Part shown: positions 35,782 to 44,920 of the stretch, piece by piece | Layout: every line of letters begins with the position of its first letter | Position numbering within the stretch: position 1 is the first letter of the stretch | NCBI GenBank assembly: GCA_040382055.1 | Contig: JBEIGE010000002.1 | Span: forward strand, 144,125 to 208,124 | Length of the DNA stretch: 64,000 bases | Source of the DNA: JBEIGE01 sp040382055 | GTDB lineage: Bacteria; Pseudomonadota; Gammaproteobacteria; Burkholderiales; Burkholderiaceae_C | Reading direction: 5' to 3' | Position numbers and translations under genes: made by a program | The notes under the pieces: generated by a model | Told to the model about the DNA's origin: nothing | Seen by the model: only the letters and a program-made list of their open reading frames with translations | Database searches by the model: none

Positions 35782-36686
35782 GAAATCCGCTTGTTTGAAA
35801 GGGCTGTTGCAGCGCGTGAACCCGTCTTGCGCTGCAGGTGCTCACTGATGAACAGGCCGGCATCCATCAAGCGGTCGAGGTCAACGCCGGTTTCTATGCC
35901 CATGCCCTGCAGCATGTAGACCACATCTTCGGTGGCTACATTGCCCGTGGCACCCTTGGCATATGGGCAACCACCCAGGCCAGCCACGGACGCATGAAAA
36001 CGAAAAACCCCCATGTGCAAACATTCCAGGGTGTTGGCCAGCGCCATGCCGTAGGTGTCATGGAAATGACCGGCCACATCCGCGACACCGAAGTGCTTGA
36101 GAGTTGCTTCCATGGCGCGGCGAACTTTCAGGGGCGTACCCACGCCTATGGTGTCGGCCACATCAATGCACTGCACGCCGATGTCTTTCATGCGGCGCGC
36201 CAGGTCGTCCACCCGCTGCGGCGCGATGTCGCCTTCATAAGGGCAACCCACCGTGCACGACATGGCACCGCGCACGGTGATGCCTGCCGCGCGTGCCGCC
36301 TGGACCACCGGCGCAAAGCGTTCTATGCTTTGCGCAATAGAGCAGTTGATGTTCTTCTGACTAAACGCCTCACTGGCAGCGCCGAACACCAGAATCTCAT
36401 CGGGCCGGCTTTGCAATGCAGCTTCAAAGCCTTTGAGATTGGGGGTAAGCACCGAATAGCGCACGCCCGGGATGCGAGAAATACCCGCCATCACCTCGGC
36501 GTTATCGGCCATCTGCGGCACCCATTTGGGACTGACAAAGCTGGTCACCTCGATTTCTTTGAGACCGGCAGCCTGCAGGCGATGGACCAGCGCGATCTTG
36601 ATCGCCGCTGGCACCAGCGATTTTTCGTTTTGCAGACCATCCCGTGGGCCTACCTCCAGCAACTTGACACGCGTTGGCAGACTCAT
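35778..36686 (-). CDS. Hydroxymethylglutaryl-CoA lyase
   Basis: 302 residues of the DRE-TIM metallolyase family. Key motifs: VGPRDGLQNEK near residue 12, SCTVGCPYEGDI, FHDTYGMALANTLE and the C-terminal GLGGCPYAKGATGN with the catalytic Cys. It splits HMG-CoA into acetoacetate and acetyl-CoA, the last step of leucine breakdown. Its ATG overlaps the stop of the ghrA-like gene (TGATG). Confidence 0.95.
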   Translation of the reverse strand: MSLPTRVKLLEVGPRDGLQNEKSLVPAAIKIALVHRLQAAGLKEIEVTSFVSPKWVPQMADNAEVMAGISRIPGVRYSVLTPNLKGFEAALQSRPDEILVFGAASEAFSQKNINCSIAQSIERFAPVVQAARAAGITVRGAMSCTVGCPYEGDIAPQRVDDLARRMKDIGVQCIDVADTIGVGTPLKVRRAMEATLKHFGVADVAGHFHDTYGMALANTLECLHMGVFRFHASVAGLGGCPYAKGATGNVATEDVVYMLQGMGIETGVDLDRLMDAGLFISEHLQRKTGSRAATALSNKRIS

Positions 36687-37620
36687 CAGTAGCCTCGACT
36701 CAAATCGACAACACCAGCAATCGCCTGACCACGCTGCAGTGCGCGGATTTTTCCGGCAATCTGGACAATGCTTTCACTGCGCAGGGTCCGGGCAGAAGTG
36801 TGCGGTGTGATGGTAATTTTTGGATGGCTCCAAAAGGCGTGCGTTTTGGGCAGAGGCTCGGTGCGGAACACATCCAGCGTTGCTCCGGCCAAATGGCCGC
36901 TCTCGAGAGCAGCCAACAAATCATCGTCCACCAGATGGGCTCCGCGTGCCACGTTGATGACATAGCCACCCTGGCGCATTAGGCCAAGATTGCGGGCATT
37001 CAGGATGTTTTCGGTGTCGGGCGTCAAGGGCAGCAGACACACCAGGACGCGGCTTGCAGCCAAAAAGCGTCGAGCTGCGCCTGGCCTGAAAAACAGTGCA
37101 CACCGGCCAGGTTCTTGGGTGAACGGCTCCAGCCATTGACCGGGAAATCAAACTGCGCCACCGCCTTGGCCACGCGCTCGCCCAGCAACCCCAGCCCCAA
37201 AATACCCACCGGGAAATCGCTACGGTTGTGGGGCTTGCGGAAAGACCATTTTCCGCTGTGCATATCGGCCTCGTAGGCCTCAAACTCACGGAAATGTCTG
37301 ATCAGGTAGTGGCACACGTATTCGGCCATTTGAATCGCCATGCCCGCATCTTCCAGTCGGACAAGCTGCGTTGAGGGTGCGATCTGCAACTTGAGCAAGG
37401 CATCTACACCAGCGCCGATGTTGAAAAGTGCCTTGAGCTGCGGCTGCTCATTGAGAAACTGCTGGGGAGGTGCCCACACCACCGCGTAGTCGGCCGGGGC
37501 AGCACCCGGCGTCCAGATTTCAACCCGCGAACCCGGCAAGGCCTCCTGCAGGCCGGTCAGCCAGGGCTCGGGTTTGGTGTCGGTGCAGCAAAAACTGATC
37601 AGCATGTCAGCCTTATTCAT
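36686..37620 (-). pseudogene. ghrA: Glyoxylate/hydroxypyruvate reductase A-like gene with a -1 frameshift
   Basis: Two frames together form one D-2-hydroxyacid dehydrogenase of about 310 residues. The first (37620 down to about 37066) has the N-terminal half and NAD motif VGILGLGLLGERVAKAVA. The second (from about 37063 to 36686) continues SRVLVCLLPLTPDTENILN and ends with the HTSARTLRSESI segment. The break is at five T on the coding strand (37062-37066). One extra T would restore DAFLAASRVLVCLL. This could be a real frameshift or a homopolymer sequencing error. Start MNKAD at 37620 overlaps the mccA stop; the ATG at 37605 is an alternative. It belongs to the mccA-hmgL run. Confidence 0.85.
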
Positions 37621-39736
37621 TCGAGACTTTGAGTTTAAGGAGTTCAGCGCCTTCGGTAACCTGATCGCCAGGCGCATACATCAGTTCAGTGACCACGCCG
37701 TCTGCCGGCGCTGCAATGGTGTGCTCCATTTTCATGGCCTCCAGCACCGCGAGTGGCTGACCACGTTTGACGAGATCACCCGCTTTGACCGCGAAAGAAA
37801 CCACCTTGCCGGGCATGGGTGCCGTCAGGCGACCGCCCTCAGACTGCGCATCACCCGCATGGATGAGTGTGTCAACAGCTACGATTTGTGTAGCGCCATG
37901 CACACTGAATACCTGCGCCAAAGGGCCATTTTTATACACATTCACCAAACTTCGCTGCGCACCCAAGTGCACATCCAGGGCGTGGCCTTGTGCGGTCCAT
38001 TGCAGCGGATAGGTCTGCCCGTCTATGGTCAGCGCCATGGCGCCACTGCGCAAGGTCTGCAACATCGCAGTGTGTGCCTGGCCGGCGTATTCGAGGGCAA
38101 AGCTGCGCAGCTGCACGCCGTGGGACTTCCAGCCATCGCGCCGCGCCCAGGGGTCTTGCCAGCCACGCGCATCCGATGGCTCGGCCAGGCGTTCGCCAGC
38201 CTGCAAGGTGTGGGCGATCAAAGCAGCTGTCGCCAGCGGCAAGCCCACTCTGTCCTGGTGAAACAAGGCGTCTGCCTCGCGCGCAATCAATGCCGTGTCC
38301 AGCTGTGCCGCAGCAAATGAGGTACTGGTGGTCACATGGCGTAAAAACTGAACGTTCGTTGCCAGCCCCACGATGTGCGTTTGCGCCAGCGCAGCGTCCA
38401 GCCTGGCCAGCGCCTCCTCGCGGGTAGCGCCATGCACGATGAGTTTGGCCACCATCGAGTCGTAGAACGGGCTGATCGCATCACCCTCACGCACGCCCGA
38501 GTCCACACGCACGCCGCGCTCTTCCCGCTCAAATGCCACATGGGGCGGCAAGCCATAAACCTGCAAGGAGCCGGTGGCAGGCAGAAAGTTGTTGTCGGGG
38601 TTCTCGGCACAAATGCGGGCCTCGATGGCATGGCCGTGTATCTGCAACTGGTCCTGTCGCAACGGCAGTGGCTCGCCACTGGCCACACGCAACTGCCACT
38701 CCACCAGGTCCACCCCGGTGATGGCCTCGGTCACTGGGTGTTCCACCTGCAGGCGGGTGTTCATCTCCATGAAGTAGAACCTGGCCCCCACGCTCTGCCG
38801 CTGCGCTGGATCGCTGCCCCCCAGGGGGGCCGTTTCGCCTTGGGGCGGCCCGGCGGCGAAACCTTCATCGGCCCCCTCCAAGCCATAACCACCGGGCTGC
38901 TCGACGATGAACTCCACCGTCCCTGCGCCTACGTAGTTCACCGCACGCGCAGCTTCCACGGCGGCTTGGCCCATTTGGGCACGCAGTGCAGGCGTCATGC
39001 CAGGCGCAGGCGCTTCTTCCAGCACCTTCTGGTGGCGGCGCTGCACCGAGCAGTCACGCTCGAAGAGGTAGACATAGTTGCCTTGGGTGTCACCGAACAC
39101 CTGAATCTCGATGTGTCGCGGGCGCTGCACATATTTTTCAATCAGCACGGCGTCATCGCCAAAACTGTTGATGGCTTCACGCTTGCAGGACGCGAGCGCT
39201 GCAGCAAAGTCCTCTGTCTTGTCGACCGCGCGCATGCCCTTGCCTCCGCCGCCAGCACTGGCCTTGATGAGCACGGGGTAACCGATGCGGTCCGCCTCAC
39301 GCTGCAAGAGTGCGGCATCCTGGTCCTTGCCGTGGTAACCGGGCACCAGGGGCACGCCGGCTTGTTCCATCAGTTGCTTGGACTGTGCCTTCAGGCCCAT
39401 GGCCTGGATGGCGCTGGCCGGGGGTCCGATAAAGACCAATCCAGCAGCGGCGCATGCGTTGGCGAACTGTTCGTTTTCACTCAGAAAACCGTAGCCGGGG
39501 TGAATCGCCTGCGCGCCGGTCGCCTTGGCTGCGTCGATGATCCGCTCCCACCGCAGGTAGCTGTCCTTGGGCGCGCTGCCCCCGATGTGTACCGCCTCAT
39601 CGCACGCCGCCACATGCTTGGCATGCGCATCTGCATCAGAATAAACCGCGACAGTTTTAATGGCTAATCGCGCGGCAGTGGCAGCCACCCGGCAGGCAAT
39701 TTCTCCGCGATTGGCGATAAGGATTTTGCTAAACAT
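37613..39736 (-). CDS. mccA: Biotin carboxylase/BCCP subunit, 3-methylcrotonyl-CoA carboxylase alpha
   Basis: 707 residues. Biotin carboxylase domain (FSKILIANRGEIACRV, ATP-grasp KASAGGGGKGMRAV, MEMNTRLQVEHPVTE) and a C-terminal biotin carboxyl carrier domain with LEAMKMEHTI. Context with mccB and hmgL favours the leucine-pathway enzyme that carboxylates 3-methylcrotonyl-CoA. Between GGYG and RFYFMEMNT there is an extra stretch of about 35 residues that homologues are expected to lack; see the repeat feature at 38783. If expressed, it would sit just before the catalytic MEMNTRLQ strand. Confidence 0.93.
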   Translation of the reverse strand: MFSKILIANRGEIACRVAATAARLAIKTVAVYSDADAHAKHVAACDEAVHIGGSAPKDSYLRWERIIDAAKATGAQAIHPGYGFLSENEQFANACAAAGLVFIGPPASAIQAMGLKAQSKQLMEQAGVPLVPGYHGKDQDAALLQREADRIGYPVLIKASAGGGGKGMRAVDKTEDFAAALASCKREAINSFGDDAVLIEKYVQRPRHIEIQVFGDTQGNYVYLFERDCSVQRRHQKVLEEAPAPGMTPALRAQMGQAAVEAARAVNYVGAGTVEFIVEQPGGYGLEGADEGFAAGPPQGETAPLGGSDPAQRQSVGARFYFMEMNTRLQVEHPVTEAITGVDLVEWQLRVASGEPLPLRQDQLQIHGHAIEARICAENPDNNFLPATGSLQVYGLPPHVAFEREERGVRVDSGVREGDAISPFYDSMVAKLIVHGATREEALARLDAALAQTHIVGLATNVQFLRHVTTSTSFAAAQLDTALIAREADALFHQDRVGLPLATAALIAHTLQAGERLAEPSDARGWQDPWARRDGWKSHGVQLRSFALEYAGQAHTAMLQTLRSGAMALTIDGQTYPLQWTAQGHALDVHLGAQRSLVNVYKNGPLAQVFSVHGATQIVAVDTLIHAGDAQSEGGRLTAPMPGKVVSFAVKAGDLVKRGQPLAVLEAMKMEHTIAAPADGVVTELMYAPGDQVTEGAELLKLKVSNE
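38783..38890 (-). repeat. Repeat-like insertion inside mccA, in frame
   Basis: About 105 nt rich in G and C with inverted arms: CCCCCC-A-GGGGGG (38817-38829) and GTTTCGCC (38832-38839) opposite GGCGAAAC (38855-38862). It encodes residues that look unlike a biotin carboxylase (EGFAAGPPQGETAPL). The flanks EQPGG and RFYFME would otherwise join directly as in the family. It resembles the REP-like, GC-rich intergenic palindromes that I recall in Comamonadaceae; the identity was not searched. Confidence 0.65.
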
Positions 39737-39852
39737 GTGATGCTCGATGGTTGGTTATTCGGGAGCTGGTGTGGTAACCGCGACATATTTCCTTTGACAC
39801 AACAAATCCCGTTGAATGGTGGAAGCCAGCGCTGACAAACTGACACCATAGC

Positions 39853-41028
39853 TCATTTGCCACTCCACACCACGTCGTTATCCACCGCGTAAAGCTTGCA
39901 GTTCACCCCATAGCGCTGGCAATTGCCCAAAGCACGTCCGACCGCATAGTCACCTGTATAGGAGCCCCACCCGCCCTTGTCACTCACTGCGAATGCGCGC
40001 GGTAACGGCAGGCTCAAGAATTTGAGGTAATTGCCCTGGTTTTGAGTACTCAACGGTACTTTGGCCGCGTCCTGAATATCCGCGAATCCGCTGGATGCAG
40101 GTCGGACCACAATGCCGGGTCGCGTGAAGCCTGCGCGATTCAGGAAGTCCTCGACCACCGGCAACCAATGGTCCATGTCTGCATTCAGCCCGTTATGCCC
40201 ATCGACGCCAGAGGGTCCAAATGCCGTGAACTCCGCCTTGCCCCCGCCAGCTACCCAGGCCTTATGCCATGTCCGCGGCACCTCCGGCCCCCAGTATTTG
40301 TCGTTCTGCCAATACATCCACAAGGTGGGCACTCTGGCCTGTTTGGCAATGCTGCCCCAGTAAGTTTCGAGCGCCTGGGGACGGCATGGGTTACCTGGCT
40401 TTGACTCGGGATCGCCGCCCGTGCCACCGGAAAAGTTGATGCCCGCCGCCAATCCTTCAGGCGCGCGTCCGACCGTCGCTACGGTGGTCAATCCTCCCAC
40501 CGACTGACCCGCAACCACCCAGCGACTTGCGTCCACATAGGGCAAGGTTTTGGCGAACTCAACGGTAGCCAACACCTGGTCTGAGGCAGCCACCGACATG
40601 GCTTCAACTTGCAAGCTATTGCAGTTACCGGAATACTCAGGATCGAAGTCGCCATAGGTTTCCCAGTAGCCGATGCGGGTTGGCGCCAGTACCACAAAGC
40701 CCTTGCCAACAAAATAACGTGCCGCAGCCTCTGGCCTATTGCGTCCTTGTGCAGCGCGCCTGGCGCTCACCGCACGCCCATGATTGAAGACCAACAATGG
40801 GTAGGGCCCCTCACCTGCCGGGCGGTAAATGGTGACTGCAATGTTTTTGGTATCTTGCCGGCCATACATGTCCTTGACCGTGGCCGGTATGCGCACGATC
40901 TCTTCACGCAGGTCCCTGGCCAGCACCTCTGCCGGTGCCGGCGACGTTTGTGCCCACGCAGCAGGCCCACTGGCCAGCGCCAGGGCCAGGGCCAGCACGC
41001 TCATTCTTATAGACAGATTGATCAACAC
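39853..41028 (-). CDS. Secreted alpha/beta hydrolase
   Basis: 391 residues. A signal peptide at residues 1-26 (MSVLALALALASGPAAWAQ region) precedes an alpha/beta hydrolase fold: PLLVFNHGR for the oxyanion strand, VVAGQSVGGLTTV as the nucleophile elbow with Ser, and a His near DGHNGLNADMDHW. Substrate unknown; carboxylic ester or dienelactone-like hydrolase is likely. It lies 18 nt after mccB and before mccA, the place where a methylglutaconyl-CoA hydratase gene often sits. Confidence 0.8.
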   Translation of the reverse strand: MLINLSIRMSVLALALALASGPAAWAQTSPAPAEVLARDLREEIVRIPATVKDMYGRQDTKNIAVTIYRPAGEGPYPLLVFNHGRAVSARRAAQGRNRPEAAARYFVGKGFVVLAPTRIGYWETYGDFDPEYSGNCNSLQVEAMSVAASDQVLATVEFAKTLPYVDASRWVVAGQSVGGLTTVATVGRAPEGLAAGINFSGGTGGDPESKPGNPCRPQALETYWGSIAKQARVPTLWMYWQNDKYWGPEVPRTWHKAWVAGGGKAEFTAFGPSGVDGHNGLNADMDHWLPVVEDFLNRAGFTRPGIVVRPASSGFADIQDAAKVPLSTQNQGNYLKFLSLPLPRAFAVSDKGGWGSYTGDYAVGRALGNCQRYGVNCKLYAVDNDVVWSGK

Positions 41029-41046
41029 TGCAGCTCCCCCCGTAGT

Positions 41047-42684
41047 TCACATGCGGAATAGGCCGAACTTGGTCTCCGGTATCGGCGCATTCAGAGCAGC
41101 CGATAGCCCAAGCGCCAGTACCCGCCGGGTATCTGCAGGGTCGATGATGCCGTCGTCCCACAAGCGGGCGGTGGCGTAGTAGGGGTGGCCTTGCGCCTCG
41201 TACTGGCGCAGGATGGGGGCTTTGAACGCCGCTTCTTCTTCCATGCTCCAGGCCTCTTCACCCTTCTTGCCGCTCTTGACTTCAATGCCGTCACGCCTGA
41301 CGGTAGCCAAGACACTCGCAGCCTGTTCACCACCCATGACGCTGATGCGTGCGTTCGGCCACATCCACAGGAAGCGCGGACCGAAAGCACGCCCGCACAT
41401 GCCATAGTTACCAGCGCCAAAACTGCCGCCGATGATGATGGTGAACTTGGGAACACCAGCGGTGGCCACCGCCGTGACCATCTTGGCACCATTGCGGGCT
41501 ATGCCTTCGTTCTCATACTTGCGCCCGACCATGAAGCCCGTGATGTTTTGCAGAAATACCAGCGGGATCTTGCGTTGGCAGCACAACTCAATGAAGTGCG
41601 CGCCCTTGAGTGCCGATTCAGAAAACAAAATGCCATTGTTGGCAATGATGCCCACCGGCATACCCTCGATGTGCGCAAAGCCGCACACCAGCGTGGAACC
41701 AAAGCGGGGCTTGAACTCGTGCAGATCTGAGCCATCCACAATGCGGGCAATGATCTCGCGTACATCAAAGGGCTTGCGGGTGTCGGCTGGAATGACCCCG
41801 TACAACTCACTTGCTTCATATTTAGGAGCAACAATTTCAACATTGGCAAGGGAATAGGCCTTCTTCTTGTTTAAATGTGCCACAGCCTCACGCGCCAGCG
41901 AAAGCGCATGCAAGTCGTTTTGCGCCAGGTGGTCGGCCACGCCGGACAGGCGGGTATGCACATCACCGCCACCCAGATCTTCTGCGCTGACCACCTCACC
42001 GGTTGCGGCCTTGACCAAGGGCGGGCCGCCCAGAAAAATGGTTCCCTGGTTCTTGACGATGATGGTCTCGTCGCTCATGGCGGGCACGTAGGCGCCGCCG
42101 GCTGTGCAACTGCCCATGACCACTGCAATCTGCGAAATGCCCTGGGCACTCATGGTGGCCTGGTTATAAAAAATTCGACCGAAGTGGTCGCGGTCGGGGA
42201 ACACCTCGTCCTGGTTGGGCAGATTGGCGCCTCCCGAGTCCACCAGGTAAATGCAAGTGAGGTTGTTTTGCTGCGCCACCTCTTGGGCACGCAGATGCTT
42301 CTTCACGGTCATCGGGTAATAAGTTCCGCCCTTGACTGTGGCGTCATTGCACACAACCATGCACTCCACCCCGCTGACGCGGCCAATACCAGCGATCAAC
42401 CCGGCACAAGGTGCGCTGTCCGTCCCGTCGCGGTCGGGGTACAGGCCCAGTGCAGCCAGGGGAGATAGCTCCAGAAAGGGTGAGCCGGGGTCGAGCAACA
42501 AAGCGACGCGCTCGCGCGGCAGCAGTTTGCCACGCCCTGTATGCTTGGCGCGGGCAAGTTCACCGCCTCCCAGGGCGGTCTTGTCAATCTGCACATGAAG
42601 GTCAGCCACCAAGGCACGCATGGCAGCGGCATTCGAGATGAAATCGGCAGAACGTGAATTAAGCTTGGTCTCCAGAATAGGCAT
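41047..42684 (-). CDS. mccB: Methylcrotonyl-CoA carboxylase beta (carboxyltransferase) subunit
   Basis: 545 residues of the carboxyltransferase family: RERVALLLDPGSPFLELSPLA, YLVDSGGANLPNQDEVFPD, GGSFGAGNYGMCGRAFGPRFLWMWPNARISVMGGEQAA, and the substrate-binding GVIPADTRKPFDVREIIARIVDGS. These match acyl-CoA carboxylase beta chains and, with the PNQDEVFPDRDHFGRIFYNQ variant, MCC rather than propionyl-CoA carboxylase. It is the first gene of the run that ends with the DsbA-like gene. Confidence 0.93.
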   Translation of the reverse strand: MPILETKLNSRSADFISNAAAMRALVADLHVQIDKTALGGGELARAKHTGRGKLLPRERVALLLDPGSPFLELSPLAALGLYPDRDGTDSAPCAGLIAGIGRVSGVECMVVCNDATVKGGTYYPMTVKKHLRAQEVAQQNNLTCIYLVDSGGANLPNQDEVFPDRDHFGRIFYNQATMSAQGISQIAVVMGSCTAGGAYVPAMSDETIIVKNQGTIFLGGPPLVKAATGEVVSAEDLGGGDVHTRLSGVADHLAQNDLHALSLAREAVAHLNKKKAYSLANVEIVAPKYEASELYGVIPADTRKPFDVREIIARIVDGSDLHEFKPRFGSTLVCGFAHIEGMPVGIIANNGILFSESALKGAHFIELCCQRKIPLVFLQNITGFMVGRKYENEGIARNGAKMVTAVATAGVPKFTIIIGGSFGAGNYGMCGRAFGPRFLWMWPNARISVMGGEQAASVLATVRRDGIEVKSGKKGEEAWSMEEEAAFKAPILRQYEAQGHPYYATARLWDDGIIDPADTRRVLALGLSAALNAPIPETKFGLFRM

Positions 42685-42944
42685 GGCGGATTTCCAGATG
42701 GTTTGGATGGCTGTGTTGCATTGTCGGTGCTAGTCGCGTCAATTGGGGCGCCGCATCCGATGAAAACTAGGTCACAAATCATGCCAGATTGACACGCCCT
42801 TGATTTGCGCTGCAATGGCTGGGGCCAAAGATTGGAGCGAAAGGCTGGATCGGAACTTCTGAAGGTGGTTGCCCGCTGTGCCTTGAGACTCAATGCGATA
42901 CTTGCAACCAGCCTTCATCACAGACAACAAGGAGCATCGTCAAC
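42685..42944. other. Divergent promoter region between mccB and the DHA2 exporter
   Basis: 260 bases before the leader ORF at 42945. A TTGACA lies at about 42789-42794, but no good -10 follows. I recognised no LiuR-type (TTGACG palindrome) operator. Confidence 0.4.
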
Positions 42945-43001
42945 ATGGATCAGATTCGTTCACCACAGACTTTTGTCTTTGTGATTTCCCAACCACTTTA
43001 A
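42945..43001 (+). CDS. 18-residue leader ORF coupled to the DHA2 exporter
   Basis: ATG at 42945 with AAGGAG 10 nt upstream encodes MDQIRSPQTFVFVISQPL and ends in TAA at 42999-43001. The TAA shares its last A with the ATG of the transporter (TAATG). The transporter has no ribosome site of its own, so its translation probably depends on reading through this peptide. Leader peptides of this sort control other efflux genes by ribosome stalling; that role is inference here. Confidence 0.6.
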   Translation: MDQIRSPQTFVFVISQPL

Positions 43002-44413
43002 TGGTTCAGCCTCAAGCTTCTGCCGTGATGCCTGCTGCTGATGTGGCGCAACGCCGACTTGTGCAGGTTCTGTTTGTCGGCGTTTTTATGGCCGCACTCG
43101 ATTCAGCCATCGTGGGGCCGGTTCTACCTGCGCTACGCGAGGCTTTTGGCATCGATAACCGCACCGCGGGTCTGCTCACCACCGTATTCGCGCTCAGTTC
43201 GATGTGCAGTACAGCGTTGATGGCCTACATGAGCGATCGCCACGGTCGCCGCCCGGTGTATCTGGCCAGTGTGGCGCTTTTCGCGATCGGTTCGCTGTGC
43301 ATCGCTGTGGCCCCCAGCTTTGACTTGCTGTTGGGCAGCCGTGCTATCCAGGGCATAGGTGCAGGCGGCATTGCACCAGTAGCCAGCGCCGTGATTGGCG
43401 ATGTATTTACGCAGGAGCGTCGTGGCCGTGTACTGGGCCTGATTGGAGCCACCCACGGCATGGCCTTCGTGCTCGGGCCGCCGCTGGCCTCCTTGATCAC
43501 GTCCATGCTGGGCTGGCGCTGGCTGTTTCTGGTGAATATCCCGGTCGCTCTGGTCGTGCTGGTGATGGGTGCTCGCAGTCTGCCCAAGCAGCGCAGCGCC
43601 GCACCGCCAGGGCCGGTTGATATCCCCGGAATTACAGTGACGCTGCTGTTCCTGATCTGCCTTGTTTCAGCCATCACGCGATTGCCTGACTCGGCTAGCG
43701 GAATGCTGTTGTGGCCTTGGTTCCTGTTGATCAGTGCAGCATTGTTGGTGGCCTTGGTCCTGATTGAAAAACGGCAGTCACACGCGCTCATTCCGATAGA
43801 CCTGTTTGCCAACCGGCAATTGGCTTATGTCTACCTACTGACACTGGGCGTGGGCTTTTCCATGGGAGGCATCGTATTTCTGACGACACTGGCAACACTG
43901 GCCTATGGCGTCAGCGTTGAACACGCCGGGCTGGCTCTGCTTCCCCTGGTGCTGTGCTCAATGGTGGGCTCCATGGCTGCCGGGCGGCTGCTTAACCGCC
44001 TGGGTGCCCGCCGGATGGTGCTCTTTGGGTTCGGCTTGTTGACGCTGGGTTACCTGCAAAGCGCAATGCCCCAGACCGGCTTTGCCGCGTTTGTGGTGGG
44101 CTCGGTTCTGGTGGGTATCGGCGTGGGGGTGGTGGTCAGTGGTGCCCTGCGCTCGATTGCGATTGATGAGGCCCCGCCGGCCCTGCGTGGCACAGCACAG
44201 GGACTGATCAATATCTTCAATGCCGTAGGCACGCTGTTGGCAGTTACCTGCATCAGCGCCATTGCCGACTTTGAGGCTGACGGGCTGACGGGCTTTGCCT
44301 ACGCCTACCTGGCCTTGACCTTGGCCATGCTGGTGATGTTGATCATCGCGTTCAGACTGAAAAAAATGTCGCCCGCCGCTCTGGCCGCGAAAACCCCCAC
44401 GATCAGCAGTTAG
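43001..44413 (+). CDS. MFS exporter, DHA2 (EmrB/QacA) type
   Basis: 470 residues from the ATG at 43001, the start of a clear 14-helix pattern: VGVFMAALDSAIVGPVLPAL (helix 1), MSDRHGRRPVYL loop, LVGIGVGVVVSGALRSIAIDEAP near the end. The product matches drug/H+ antiporters that export hydrophobic compounds or amino acids. The longer frame to 42893 overlaps the leader ORF and lacks a ribosome site. It lies in the mcc region between mccB and rhodanese genes, with no obvious link. Confidence 0.88.
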   Translation: MVQPQASAVMPAADVAQRRLVQVLFVGVFMAALDSAIVGPVLPALREAFGIDNRTAGLLTTVFALSSMCSTALMAYMSDRHGRRPVYLASVALFAIGSLCIAVAPSFDLLLGSRAIQGIGAGGIAPVASAVIGDVFTQERRGRVLGLIGATHGMAFVLGPPLASLITSMLGWRWLFLVNIPVALVVLVMGARSLPKQRSAAPPGPVDIPGITVTLLFLICLVSAITRLPDSASGMLLWPWFLLISAALLVALVLIEKRQSHALIPIDLFANRQLAYVYLLTLGVGFSMGGIVFLTTLATLAYGVSVEHAGLALLPLVLCSMVGSMAAGRLLNRLGARRMVLFGFGLLTLGYLQSAMPQTGFAAFVVGSVLVGIGVGVVVSGALRSIAIDEAPPALRGTAQGLINIFNAVGTLLAVTCISAIADFEADGLTGFAYAYLALTLAMLVMLIIAFRLKKMSPAALAAKTPTISS

Positions 44414-44443
44414 CCGGTCGTTCGCCTTACCAAGCCCAGATCG

Positions 44444-44866
44444 CTAAGCCTTGGCGGCGCGGCGCAGCCTTTGTTGCTCCAGCGTTTCCGTGGGTCCACC
44501 CTGCTTGACCCACTCAGCCCAGCCGCCATCGATATGTGCCACATGGCTCATACCCATGTCCTGCAAGGCTTTGGTGGCCAGGGCGCTGCGCCAACCAGCA
44601 CCACAAAACAGAATGAACTCTTTGGAATCATCGGCAAAAATCGGCTTGTGATACGGCGAATCGGGGTCTACCCAAAATTCCAGCATGCCGCGCGGAGCGT
44701 GAAAAGCCCCCACCACGGTGCCCTCAGCCAGTTCTCGGATATCGCGAATATCCACAAGCTGAACCTTGGGGTCAGTGATGCGCTGCAAAACCTCTGCCAC
44801 GCTGTAGGTCTTGACCTGGCTCATGGCTTCGTTGACAAGGGTTTTATAGCCTCTTGTGATGGGCAT
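44444..44866 (-). CDS. Rhodanese-like domain protein
   Basis: 140 residues. One rhodanese domain with KTYSVAEVLQRITDPKVQLVDIRDIREL at the start, the active loop FCGAGWRSALAT (Cys as thiol acceptor), and a WAEWVKQGGPTE ending. It may transfer sulfane sulfur; partner unknown. The ATG at 44866 has AGAGGTG just upstream, and a GTG two codons earlier is the alternative start. Confidence 0.88.
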   Translation of the reverse strand: MPITRGYKTLVNEAMSQVKTYSVAEVLQRITDPKVQLVDIRDIRELAEGTVVGAFHAPRGMLEFWVDPDSPYHKPIFADDSKEFILFCGAGWRSALATKALQDMGMSHVAHIDGGWAEWVKQGGPTETLEQQRLRRAAKA

Positions 44867-44920
44867 AGACACCTCTAGGGTTGAATTAGGCAGGGTGCAG
44901 GCGGCTTGATCTGCAACGAT

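Noticed and set aside
38375..39667. A 430-codon frame opposite mccA
   Set aside because: Antisense shadow of a conserved biotin carboxylase.
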